From assembly GCF_000003815.2 (NCBI RefSeq), contig NC_049989.1:16746287-16810286 (forward strand): 64,000 nt of DNA. The letters are read 5' to 3'. Each line of letters starts with the position of its first letter. The stretch's first letter is position 1. This document shows positions 1-13,600 of the stretch, piece by piece. Under the pieces are notes generated by a model. It saw only the letters and a program-made list of their open reading frames with translations. It searched no databases and was not told where the DNA came from. A program made the position numbers and the translations under genes. This stretch comes from Branchiostoma floridae. Its lineage: Eukaryota > Chordata > Leptocardii > Amphioxiformes > Branchiostomatidae.

Positions 1-1323
1 ATGGTTTTGCAGTAGTAAACAGAATTTTGCTGATCAGAGCCAGGTGGTCTAAGACTTTACAATGTGCAGAGAGAGTGTTGTATGTTCCAGTAATGGAGAT
101 TAAGATTTCTCCCTTGTGTCCGGTATTATTATGGTGTAACATGGCGAACGGCGTTCCGAGGATCACCTACCGTATTAACAAGTTTTATTGAGTACCGCGT
201 TAGGTTTTGCTCTAATTTAGAAGGTTAAAGTATATTCATAAGTTGACGGCATTAGTCTGTATTTGCGAGTTCCCTGAGTTACTAGCCTAAGGTTACGTTT
301 GTGTTATAGAATGGTAACGTATATCCAGAGGAAGAAGATGTCTCATAGCGTCGTTGAAGGCATTGCAGTGTTTTAGAGTAACCGTTTAGAGTATTAATCG
401 TTTGGTAATATGTTCATAGTTAGTGGGGCGGTGGTGTTTTCTTGATTATTCGTTTTTAAGTGTGTCTATGATATTATTTCTTTTCTTTTAGCGGTTTGGC
501 CTTTTAGTTTGGTGTTTTCTCCGAAAAAGTTTTACTTGATTAAACTTTTTCCTTTTTCTGCCAAACCGTGTCTTTGTTTGAGTTTGTCCGATAATTTGAG
601 AAAAATTTCATCTTGTAATTTTTATTAATTGATCGCAAACTGTATCTGTTTTTGTGCGGCCCGTTTGCCCTTTGACCCGGAACACGTGAGATTGACGTCA
701 CTTGAAGTTTGCTGGGCAGGCGGGTAGCACGGTTCTTCTCTTCTCCCTTTTCACCCTCCACCACCCCTTTCTCCGCCAGATGTTATTGTAGGTTAAGAAT
801 TTTATCATAATTGTTGATGTAGTATTAGTGCTGTGTTTTCTCCGAAAAAGTTTTACTTGATTAAACTTTTTCCTTTTTCTGCCAAACCGTGTCTTTGTTT
901 GAGTTTGTCCGATAATTATACAGGTATCTTTTACCAAGTTGGCTACTATATCCATGGCTTCAATATTGATGTCACTTTTAAAACTATCCAACAAGTTTCA
1001 CTTCCACAACTTCAGTCATGGCTACCTCACTAGTGTCACTTCCACAACGAAAATCATTGGGACACAAGTTCATACAACACAATTATTAACCTATTTGCCC
1101 ATATTGGTACTTAATGGTAATGTTGACCATCCCTACCGAAGAAAAGAAAATTGGGGGTAAGAAATCAGGCGAATATTAATGACCACTGGAAGAATAGCTG
1201 GCAACATAATGTTGTAATAGCTAAAAGTGGATCTGAATAAAGTCAAGTCAAGCCAATCGTGCTGATGTCATCAACAAAAGATACTTGCTGTGGCCTAAGG
1301 TGACGAAACCAAGACTTGCGTAC
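1..1323. other. Intron or 3' flank: no exon found; one 87-bp direct repeat
   Basis: No cysteine-patterned exon is visible on the minus strand. The only clear structure is a direct repeat beginning GTGTTTTCTCCGAAAAAG at about 510-597 and 832-918. Within each copy AAAAAGTTT...AAACTTTTT can pair as a small hairpin. Its origin is not recognised. Confidence 0.5.
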
Positions 1324-1446
1324 CGTCACAGAAAAAGCCGTTGCCGTTCAGTAAGTACCCGGTACCACAGGAACAGAAAAAACTGCCCATGGTGTTTGTA
1401 CAAGTCTGATCGCAGCCGGCGTTTGCATGGAAACATTCGTCTTTAT
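1324..1446 (-). CDS. Exon 45: EGF-like domain 3, last exon seen
   Basis: 123 nt, phase 1-1, acceptor TTTTTTGCAG, donor [44 protein letters not shown]. No stop codon follows, and no further exon is recognisable in 1-1323, so the transcript continues left of the window. Confidence 0.83.
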
Positions 1447-4442
1447 CTGCAAAAAAAAATATTTAACAATAATGATGCCATTTGCATATCAATGTACTTG
1501 TATATTTTTCGGTACGTTTAGTGATCGTTCACGGTTCTGTAGAATCTTGTCCTCCTTTTAGGTAAAATTTCTGTTATCAAAATATTCTGTGGATTTGTCT
1601 GCTTTTATATATTTTGTTTCATACTTTTATTAATTAGCAAAAAAGATATAGAAATTAGGCAACACAAACTGCATAAACACAGGGGGGAAGTGGGGAAACT
1701 TATTTTCTGTTAGCACCATACCTTGATAAATGTATAGTAATATATTTTAATGACAAATGAGTTTAATGAGTTTTATGGGTTTAAATAGTTTAATGACTAA
1801 CTGTTGTTTCTGGTTTTTGCTTTGATTTAGTGGTTTTTACATATGTTTGTTTATGTACTTTTAGCTGCTTTTTTCATTGTTTGCTTTTCAAAAATTAACA
1901 AATAATTATTGGCCTAAATGTAAATACATAATGGTTATTACCAAGCTAATATATCAGCAGAAATGTAAGCATAAAACTGTTTTCAATGAGACTATCCTCA
2001 CCGCAACAAGCGAAACCATCAGCACTTAATTCGTAACCAATCATGCAGGAGCACTGGAAGCTTCCGATCACGTTGTGACAATTATGTTGACATCCACCGT
2101 TTCCAAAGTTACATTCATTGATGTCTGGAAAGAAATGGACACAAGAAAATGAAACATTTTGACTTGCTATTTAGACTTAAATGCTTGCAATAGTACATAG
2201 TTCATCTGCCATGTATATATGTTACCATACACTGTACCATTGGAAAATTGTAGTCACCCAAACAACAGCTGTATTCAAAATAACGATCTCTGAATGATAT
2301 CAAGGCCTAACCTCCAATCAGATCCTACGATGGCATGAGATAGTGCTAAACTATCCAAGGGGTGAGGTAGGAGCTAAGAGGTGTACATTTGCCATGTAGT
2401 CAAGCACACTCCAAAGCCGGCTTCACTCCTGTGCCAGCTTTTGATACTATCTTATGCTACCGTAAGATCTGCTTGGAGATTAATCAAGGCCGATGTAATC
2501 TTTAGACGTAAATGTCAATAAAATGTGCAAACCTAGTGATAACGGTTTGTTCTCATGCTATTTAAACGTCTTACCATTTCCAAACTTACGTAAACCAGAA
2601 TGAGTAACTACTACCTGGCGTATCATATCACCTTGAAGAATAACCTTCATCGGCGATATCATTTGCACATAAACATTACAAATTTACCATCACAAGAAAA
2701 TCTGTCTTCGTTCAGGGTGAAGCCAGCTACGCAGGAACAATAAAATGAACCGGCGGTGTTGGTACACGCATGGTCACAGCCACCATTTGCGTTTAAGCAT
2801 TCATCAATGTCTGCATTATAGAAAAAGAGAAAAATGAAAAAGAAAAAAAGTTAAAGTCACGTTCGTACAAAAAGGTGAAAAATATTGGAGGTCAGCAGCC
2901 ACCAGCGCATTGCTCCGACTGTCAAAAAGATTTTAGACTATATGTACATAAAGGAGTCATAAACAAACCATCATGGAATAGGTAAGAGCTTTAAATTTAC
3001 TTCTGGAACATTTGTAACTTACCTCTATACATGTCACAAAATAACTCATTTTCTTGGTTGTCAAACACAAAACAAAAATGGTAATTGGAATTAATAACAC
3101 ATTAAAACTATGACTAAAAACATTCTTCCTTTTGGGGGGAAGCGTGGGCTCTCATATTTCTAACAATAAAAACAAAACATGCTTCCATTTACAAAACATG
3201 TGCAATACCTGCACATGTATATATTACAGTAAATTTGAAGGGAAATTTAATATGAGAACACGCAAACACACACTCGCATTAAACTTATTACTCGTCCGCG
3301 GACGAACATACAAACAACCTCCTTCACACAGGCTGAAAAGGATTAAGAGTAAGCCTTGGAATATCATCTTGAAATGTTTGTGAATAACCTACCGCTGCAG
3401 GAAGGGACATTTCTGCTCCAGGACCGATCTGCCTGACAGGTGGAACTGGGATCTCCGATCAGATCATATCCTACGTCACACGTGAAGACCACCGTGTCCA
3501 TGTAGAAGTTGGTGCCACTCAAACCACCATTTATTGGAGGCAGCAACATCGGACATTCAATACCTATTATGAAAATAAAGGTTCCGTGGCTTCGTTATAA
3601 AGGTAAACTACACAACTGGTGATATCTGAAAAGAATATAGTTGTCTAGACGTAGGTGGTTGGCGAAGGAGTTGTCGCTGAATTGCCGGGGTGGGTGCTCC
3701 GAGCGTGACCCGTAACTCAAATGGACCAATATAACTTCCACAATATTCCATTTGTTTCGTTACCATATAGTATCTACATTAAGTTATAAACTATAAAATG
3801 TAGTCAAATGAAACCATGGTATTTTGTGCTGTTGAGACCCATTTGTGTGTAATGTTGATGATCTAATTACCTTGCGTCATTTGTTTCATTTGCTCAAAGT
3901 TTTGAACACGTATAGACGGAAGTAATATATACTTTAAAGTACATGGATGTGCTTGGGGATTGTATGATTAATCGATAACTATTATATTAACTCACGTAGG
4001 CATGTTGGTTCAATCCCAGTCCACGTGCGATGTGCTTGGCATGTCAAACTGACGCTTCCAACCATTTTATATCCAGAATCGCATGTGAATTGTATAACGT
4101 CCTGGTACAAATTGAAGCCAGTCATCGTTCCGTTCACAGGGGGTGTCAGCATTGGGCACTGCACGCCTAGCGACGGAGTAAAAAAATTACTATAGTGATT
4201 AGCATTTTCGCTTCAATGTGAATATCATTATCAGATGACACCTTGTATGACTGCTTTTTAAGTGATCTTAACAAGAAAATGATTATCATTAAAATAATCG
4301 TCATGAAAAGAACACAAAAAACAAACAAGATAAGACATCAGGGTGCTAAATAGCATCAAGTTATGCTGACCAGACACCAGAAATATTTTAATGTTTCTGG
4401 TATCTGGTAAAACAGAAACACACACACACACGTACACACTAA

Positions 4443-4485
<43 letters not shown>

Positions 4486-4554
4486 ACACACACACACACA
4501 CACGTACACACTAACTCACACACACACACACACACGCACACGCACACTCACACA

Positions 4555-4592
<38 letters not shown>

Positions 4593-4613
4593 CTCTCTCT
4601 CTCTCTTTCTCAG

Positions 4614-4650
<37 letters not shown>

Positions 4651-7600
4651 TACAAAAACACAAATACAAACATACATGCCGACAGAGCCGACCGACACAC
4701 AACAATCTGTTTTCCACGGAGGTACTTAATACTTTGCAAATTATTATATCGTACGTCTACAGGTCGGTGCTGTATCAGTCCATGTGCGATCTGCCTGACA
4801 GGTCAGACTTGCGGTCCCAACCATCTCGTATCCAGTATGGCACGTGAACAGCAGCACGTCTTGGTACAAATTGTTGCCGGTCATTTCACAGTTCTCAGGA
4901 GCAGTCAGCACTGGACACTGCACGCCTATAGTAATACAAGACATATTCTTGTCTACAGAACTTTTTTTCATTCCAATTAATAAATCTCCAACTATAAATA
5001 TAAATACCCGACTACGTTTTAGTATGATTGCAGTATGATTTGATTTGATATTTTGCTCAATCGATATTCACTTTTTCTTTCCTTGCGAATTATGTTTTAC
5101 ATGCTTATACTCAATTCCTACCAAACTAATTAATTCAAAATGTACTTCACATCTATGCGTCGGGTTCACGATAATTTAAGTACGGTAGAGTGGTGATCGG
5201 CAGGTTCGTAAGAGATTTATTCATGTACGGAATAAAAGCCTTTTTTACTTTTATTCTTACTATACTACTACGTACTCTATAATTGATTATTGGCTCAGCG
5301 ATGTTGAAAATTATAACTCACGTGAACATGTTGGAGATATCCAATCCCACGTGCGGTCAGCTTGACAGGTCAAGCTAGCTGTCCCGACACGGTCGTACCC
5401 TGAGTTACACGTAAACCGTGCGATGTCCTGGAAAAAATTACCGCCTGTCATAGTACCGTCTGTGGGAGCTGTGAGCAATGGGCACTGGACTCCTAGCATA
5501 ACGTGAAAAAAATACATTTGTAAATGACTTCATCAGGTTGGCAATTATTCATATAGTATGATTATTTAGGCAGTAACAGGGAGTACTTACATCCAACGTT
5601 TCGATGTCTATCAAACGCTATCAGGGTAGAATGACTGGAAAGTACTTCTTGTTGCTACTCGCTGTTACTTATAGCCGATAGACACCTACATCGACTATAA
5701 CCGTAAGAAGTAGTTTCCAGTCACTCTACACTAAATAGGGTGTCTGATAGACATCGAAACGTTGGAAGTAAGTACGCCCTGGTTGTGCCTAAAGAACCAT
5801 ACCATATGAATAAAAAAATTAAATCATATATAATTTCTCATGAACTGTTTGCAGGATAATATATTTCACAAAAATTGCTCCTTTCGGGAGCAGTAAGCGG
5901 CTGACACAGAATGGAATACGATTTCTACTAGTAGATTACATCATGACATGGCTACAGCAGAGAAAGAATTACTTCAAGAACAAAAAGAAATGTCTAACGT
6001 GTGCATGTCGGAACGGTAGTAGTCCATGTTCTATCAGCTTGGCATGTTGAAGAAGAACTCCCTACAAGGTCGTATCCGAAATAACACGTGAACTGCACCA
6101 CGTTTTGGTAAGAATTTGATCCTTCCTTTGCGCCGTTTTCTGGAGCTACCAACACTGGGCACTTCACACCTAGTGAAGAAAAAATTACACACAGTGTTGG
6201 CAACATGAAAGAAATTAGTCATTTGTTTCACAATAGAAGATGTTTCACCATAAAAAAATGATGGCAAAATTGATACACGAAAAAAATGTTTTAGAAACTA
6301 TCAATGATAGCTAGGTACGTAATTGCAAAACAACATACACTTCATTCTACATAAGAGCAGCCGACACTGCCGACACTTAACAGAGACGGGGGCCGATACC
6401 GACTGCCAGGCATTTATGATTCGTTACTCGAGTCACGTGTCTCTAAGTCACGTGACCAGAGTAATTGAATCATCACTTGTGATGAAGGTCGACGGAAGTG
6501 CGAAAGAAAATTCGAGGTGAGCAAATTTTGTGTTGTATGACAGTTGAAAATCTTCAATAAACAATTGACGACTTAAGCATTTCCAAAATACGGGAGATTT
6601 TATTGAACTTGACCCGTCATTGATATTGGCCTATGCTTTACCTAAACCTTTCCACACATTAGATATTATTGACCAATAAAATATCAAATTACGATTGCAT
6701 GTTGGAGAGTCTGCAGTCCATGTCTTGTCAGCTTGGCATGTTAAAGAAGAACTTCCATCCATTTCGTATCCAGTATCACAAGAGAACCCCACCACGTCCT
6801 GATAGAAATAGGATGATCCAGTCTTTTCACCGTCTGTAGGAGCTGGCAGTAGTGGGCACTGTACGCCTGATAGATATGTATATATATATATATATATTTA
6901 AATTAAACTTTATTAAATTGTTCAGCATAATACACAATAGCATATAAATATACAACATTGGAGCACAGTGGAATAAAAAAACATTAACATGAGGAGAGAG
7001 AGAGGGGTAACAAGCGTTGATCATTGGTCTGTGATTGACTTAACAGGTGTATCTAAGGGATATCTATCATTGGCATATTGGCAATTTTAGCTTTAAAGTA
7101 TTTCAAGTTTGGTTTCAAATCTTTCAAAAAACAGGTGTAAATTACATATTTGGCAATAAGGATACAATGTAACAGCTTGTTGTCTCTATATGTTTCAGAT
7201 ATTTCATATATAATCAAGTTCTCATCTATGTTCAGATCTTGCTGTGTTTTGATTTTCCACCATGTACAAAAGTGTTTCCAGAAAAGTACAACTTCATAAC
7301 AATATACAAAAAGATGCTCAATAGTGTGTCCTTCATTACAGTTGCTGCATTTGTTGCTTTGTTTGATGTTAACTTTTTGTAGCCAGTTGTTTGTCGCAAG
7401 ATACCGGTGTAGAATCTTTTACTGAAAACATTGTAATTTTGTGTCTTTTGTTACAACAAAGGCATTGGTATATGCATTTTCAATGTTACCGCTTCCTATT
7501 TTTTGTATAATGTTGTTATCTTGCCCTGGTGATACAAATTGTTTTTGTATCAGAATATCATATATTTGCTTACATGTAAGGGTATGAGGGTCTATCTTAT

Positions 7601-10600
7601 AATGTATGATGTCTCCAGGATTACATTTTCTTCTATCTTTTCTAACTACTTCTTTCCATTTCTGTGGTATGGCTGTTTTGAGTGAGTTGTATTTTAATAC
7701 CTGACATGGATTGATTTCTATACCATATGTATTGTATAGATCAGTTATACTATAAAAGGTTCCATTGTTTTTTAACAAATCATTGAAATATATAATGCCT
7801 GCATTAGCCCATGTTTTATAGTATACAGATGATGTTCCAATTACAATGTATCTATTATTCCATATAATTTGCGAGCAGATCTGTCTGTGTGAGAGTGGTT
7901 CATGCTGTATTACTTCTTCCCAAGAGGATATGACATCTTTATAGAACAGTGGTAGGTTGGACAAGTCTAGCAGTTTACATGAAAAATTACATTTGAATAA
8001 TAAGAAACCTCCCCATTTTGAGAAGAGACTTTCTTTTTCCCTTAGTGGGTCTGTAATAAGCCTTCTTACCCATGTTGCCTTTATTGCTTTATTCTTGGTG
8101 ACAAAGTTTACCATCTTTAGTCCTCCTTGGGATATTTTCCCAATCAGAGTTTTCATTTTAACCTTGGGAGGTTTGTTTTGCCACACATATTGAAATATAT
8201 AATCATTTACTTGTTTTATAAAGGTTGGTGGTGCATGTAAAACTGAACAATTATAAACAAGCTTGGGGATACCTAGTGTCTTGATAATTAAAATTCTGCC
8301 TATAATGGTAAGATTTCTACTTTTCCATACATTGCATAGTTTTTTCATCTTTGTTAAGTTGTTGTCAAAATCCTTATTGTAACATATATCTTTATTGTGT
8401 CCAAAATGCGTGCCTAGGGCTTTTATGGGTGTGCAGGGCCAGCGTGTTGGTAGTGGTTTGTCTTCTCTAGTTTTGTTAGGACCCACCCACAGAGCATCGG
8501 TTTTCTTAGGGTTTAATTCTAATCCACTACATCTTTTAAACAAGTGTAAAGTATCTAGAAGTCTGCCTGCAGAGTCCACATCTGCTAGAAGGGAAGTCAT
8601 ATCATCTGCGTACATGGATATTTTATGAGTTTTGCCATAAACCTCTAGTCCTCGAATATTAGAGTCAGATCTGATTTTGCATGCAAGTACTTCTAGCCCG
8701 ATAATGAGTAGAGTGGAAGATAGGGGGTCGCCCTGTCTCACTCCTCTCTGTACATTGAACCATGGGGAACTGTAACCATTGTTAACCACGCAACTTTTTA
8801 TGTTATTATATAGAAGCTTCACCCATCCAATCATATCTTCACCAAAGTTCATAGTTTTCAGTGCTTTGATAATAAATGATATTTCAACACTGTCGTAAGC
8901 TTTTTAGGAATCTAAAAACATGATCAATCCTGCGTTGTTTTCATTATCACAAAAATCTATAGTATCCCATATGCGTCTTATATTGCTACCTATGTATCTT
9001 TGTTTTATAAAGCCGGTCTGATCTTCATGTATTATCACTGGAAGGAAGGGTTCTATTCGTAATGTAAGTGCCTTGCTTATAATTTTGTAATCAACATTGA
9101 GTAAGCTAATTGGTCGCCAATTATCCAATGTACTTAGATCTGTTTCTTTTTTTGGAATGAGTCTAATAACTCCTCGTCTTTGGGACATAGGTAAAAGACC
9201 GGTAACAAAAGCGTGGTTGGTAGCATTAGTGAGATTATGTTTTATTAGCTCCCAAAATTTTTAATAGAACTCAACTGTGATCCCATCACATCCTGGTGCT
9301 TTATTTTTATTTTTGTGGAGATGCTCTACTCTGTTTTGCTAAGACCTGACCCTGCTACTCCATGCATTGCCCTCATTTCAATATTATAATGACCTACTTT
9401 AATATTGAAATGAAGAAGGTGCTACTAAGAACTCGTAAATATGCAATAGGCATAGTGATAATTGGCCTAGAGTTCCCCACCCTTCTTTTGCATTTGTTTA
9501 CGCACTAATTTCGCACCCCCACCCACGGCCCTGTTGCAGTATTAGAGGCATGCAAGTAATACACATTTGTAACCCTTTGAGGAAAGTGGAGAAAAGGAGA
9601 TGTCATTATCTTATAACCCCATTTCATTAGGGCGGCGCTCTGGCCGCGCTCTCTCTCTCCGACCTGCAATTTGACATATCGCTCAAGGAATTGTATAGAA
9701 AAGAAACTAATCTTTTTTACCCTTTGTACGTTTTGTTGTCTTCTTGGTCACACTTATACGTTTTGTAAGATATACCATGTGAGAAATCAAAGGTTACACC
9801 CTACAGTATTTAGGTCGCAGTGAGAGCACAGCGTGATCGCAGTCTAATGGTAGGGGGCCTTTAGTAAGGAATAAAAACTTCAGACATGTACAAGTCTCTA
9901 CCAGACTGAATACACAGACGAAAGTAATGGGAGAATAACCCTAGTATGGACTCTTCTGGCCAATTATTATTGTTTGTTTTTGTTTTTGCCAAATTTACAT
10001 AGGACGGTGATAGACATTTCAGATTAGAAGAAAAAAATAGCCACAAAGTGTACTTCCGACACCACCCTCCCACAAACTCTGCTGAAAGTATAGTTTCTAG
10101 CCTACTATAAATACCAAAATGCCACCAAGAAATGGTTCAGCTCGCCCCGGCGGGGGTCGTCTAGGCGCAGTCGGCTGAATGCTTCTCCCTACACAATTTT
10201 GGACCTTCCAATTTGACTGTGTGTGCGTGATTGATTGTATGTGTGCAGTGTATACATGTTAGATTTTAAAAAAAACAGCCATTTTCTCTTCAAATACTCC
10301 TGGACCAGTGTTTGAAAATCTGTTTGAAAAACCCAAGCTGACTATTACCACAGCCCAAGCTGACTGTCTGGCATGCCAGGTAAAGGTGTGACAAGCTCCA
10401 TTGTTCTCCTAGGGTAGTCTGGTACCCTGCTGTAGGAGACTAAGTCAACAAATGTTTAAAACAAAAGCGTTTAGAGAGACTTCCACCTAATTTTGCTCTT
10501 GTAGTAAGCCAAGGTCACGCGCCGATGTTGTACGTGTAGGGTTTGTTTATTTCGGGTGAAGCAATTCAACCGGGCAGTATTTGAAGCTTTTAGGCACCAC

Positions 10601-13600
10601 AGATTTCCGACTCTTAAAAAATCATTTGTGTGATATAGTTCTAACAGACAAAGGGGAATCGCATAGTTTGATGAACATGTCTATCTATTCTGACTCTTAC
10701 CTGGTGCTTCCACAAAGGGAGGGCCATAGGGGAAAAGTATAGACAAGTCTGGATCCCAATCATAGTCATTTCAGAAGTCGGGTCAATCTCCGAACAAAAG
10801 CCACCTAGGAGTGTGTTTGACTCCGGTAGCCAAACACACTCCTAGGCCGGCTTTACTCCTCTGGCAGCTTTTGATACTACATGTGTATCTTATGCTACCG
10901 TAGGATCTGCTTGGAGCTTTTTGTTTGAGTTTTCTCGAGTTGTACACTTTTAGCAGTTTTTACCACGGATGTTAAACAACATCCTTGTTTATTCAGGCCA
11001 CATAGCACTGAATGGTAAATACCCATACTTTGTTAGAAACCGGTCTTAGGTTGCGGTGTTTGTATTTCCTATTGTGTTATTTTGTAGTTGTTTTGTCGGC
11101 CATATTGAACATGTGATTTGTTTTATAAAAGCAGGAACCTCGAGAAAGTCCTTGTGTTTTTTGGATAGTGAATTTTGTGCACTGCTGTTTAATTTGTGGA
11201 AGCCAAGACGGCATTTCCTACATTGTGGAGCATATTTGAACATATATTCGTACTAGTAGGTTATAGACAGGTTGAACCTTTTTGATTTGCAATATGCCGA
11301 GTTGAGTTTCCATCTTCTAAAATAGTACATGAAAACACCTGTAAAGATTTTAGTTTCCTTTGTTGTTAACTTCTTTTTTAAAGCTAACATGGTTCTAGAT
11401 AGTTTTCTCATTTTCTTGTCGCAAGGAATTATTCCAAAGTGCTTTATTTTGGTTAGACAAAGGAATTGCGACCAGACTTTTCTGGCCATGAGTCATGAAC
11501 TGACCAATCAAAGTGTCCTTGACTGCATTCTATGCATAATTAAAGATGAATACAGGTAATTACTTTGGGCCGAGGCGCTAAAAACAATTAGTCTATTGAT
11601 ATTAATGCTCCTGTCAACATGATGGATTGGGTTGTCAAATTGATTGATTAGCTAAACACAGGAAAACTACAAAATTCAAGCATGTAAACTTTAAAGGTAA
11701 GGACTAGCTTGTTTATCAAAACCTATCAAGTCAAAATGGCATGGAAAGAATGCAGAACAAGTGTGTTTGCATGAATAGCTTTCTGGAAAATCAATTTTAC
11801 CATAAGAAAGTTAGATATTGACAGTTAAATTCACAGGTAACACCCAAAATTTTATCAAAATTTACAAACTTTTATTAATTTCATGTAATCTGAAGTGCAT
11901 TTTTATACTCAGTAAAGCTATTCGAAAAGTATACAGCCGTCTCTACATCCTGTAAAAAAATTGTTACTTTTGGCCATCTGCAAAAAGTTGGTCTCGGGCA
12001 ATATTTGTCAAAATCAGAAGAGTAAATGTATTAATATATTGTAGAAATATTATGGTAATTATCGTTTAGTCTGATACATAATTGGAATGAGCAGTATCTC
12101 TTCTCCACTTCTGCCAAATTATAAGCTATTTGGCCTCATAAAACTTGAGATAATGACATTTTTTCTACCAAACCCCCAATACCCTCTGTTTTGGTCTTAG
12201 TCACACCTTAGCAAAACAGAGTAATGCTTTTTTAAGTTCAAGTTCACTAATCTTCCCTTCAAAACTAGTCTTATCATCCTCATTAAGTCTTTTAATTTCC
12301 TTGTTTTTAAAGAAACAGTCAAATTCCCTCTTATCTGGGTCACATTCATCAGTAGTGTATAGTTTTTGATAGTACTCTGCTTCTTTATTTATAATTTCTT
12401 TGGGGTCTGTTATCATGGATCCATCCTCTGACATAAGTGAGGTAATGACCTTTTCTTGAAAGTTTCGCTTCTCTAAGTTGAAGTATTTTGTGCTTTTTTC
12501 TCCTTCTTCATACCATTTACATCTGCTTCTTATTATTGCCCCTCTGGTTTTCATATTTTGTATGTTGTCTAATTGTTCTTTTATTTCCTGTATTAGAATT
12601 TGGTTATTCGGATCATTATTTTCATCATTTTCTTTAATTAAACGGTTGAGTGTATTTTCTAATTCTTGTTCTTCATTTCTTCTGGATTGTGCTTTTCTCT
12701 TTGAATATCTTATGCAGAAAGTTCTGATCTCCATTTTTAAGACTTCCTATTTCAGTAGTCTAGTCTACACTTAACAGATGTTGACTCATTTTGCCATGTA
12801 TACTGTCTAATATTAGGGTTCTTTTTTCTCCATATATCAGTTAGGTTAAAGGATTTTAGTATCGAGTTCACTTCTTTGATGGCTTTGTCCTTCTCATTTA
12901 TAGGTCTTCCACCTATTTTGTCCATCTCTGTGAGAGATACATTGCAATCACCACCAACTATGATTGTTCCATTTGCATGTTCTTGTAACAAATTATTTAT
13001 CTTCTTAAAAAATATTTCTTGCTCTTTTGCCTTGTTCGGTGAGTATAAATTTGTTACACATAAGTCTGAGTCATTCATTTTGTGTTTGCAATTATGTATC
13101 TCCCATCTTCATCAGCTTCTCTGTTTTCAATTTTGATACTTAACTTTGGATTAAAAAGAATCATAACTCCCTTACTATGTGATGAGCCATGGCTGTACAA
13201 TATTTGCCCTCCCCATTCTGTAGTCCATTGCTTTTCGTTTTCTTTGACTGAAAATGTTTCTTGCAGAAAAGCTATGTCTACATTTTTGTCAGGTATCCAC
13301 CTGAATATTTTCCTTCTTTTGAATTGATTATTTATCCCTCTTACATTTAGTGTTACGAATGTTATTCGAGTATTTTGCATTGTGTTTGTAGTAGGAATCT
13401 TTCCTTCCCCTTCTCTCTTTGACCTGGTAGGTATGAGTTAACCATAATGATTGTGTAGGCAAAATAACACAAGTACATTGTAAAAATAATAACTAAAACT
13501 AATAATGATAGTAACCTGACGTTAGATAGCACTGGGCACGAGTCAGAATCCATGGTTTGAGACAATTACACACAAACAAGAGCTTACCTAGCAGATTAAA

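Larger units (their letters stand above)
9327..12224. mobile_element. 2.9-kb insertion in LINE ORF2, 17-bp inverted termini, ATGCT duplication
   Basis: Left end TACTCTGTTTTGCTAAG (9328-9344) is exactly mirrored by CTTAGCAAAACAGAGTA at 12208-12224. ATGCT lies outside on both sides (9321-9325 and 12225-12229). On the minus strand the LINE reads ELKKA before and [13 protein letters not shown] after, which fits one uninterrupted RT motif if the segment and one ATGCT copy are removed. No transposase ORF is seen. It holds the 9615-9858 inverted-repeat element, a 16-bp perfect hairpin (10804-10846) and repeat copy 10831-10920. Superfamily not recognised. Confidence 0.65.

Noticed and set aside
510-918. 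Solo LTR pair flanking a small LTR retrotransposon
   Set aside because: Repeats of 87 bp lack TG...CA ends, no primer-binding site or polypurine tract is seen, and the interior is too short.
4356-4739. ORFs of alternating Thr-His or Cys-Val residues on both strands
   Set aside because: They are translations of a (CA)n microsatellite.
5878-5918. A degenerate CCP exon remnant (GGGAGCAGTAAGCGGC-like start)
   Set aside because: Only a few bases resemble the CCP exon start. No cysteine pattern or splice sites follow.
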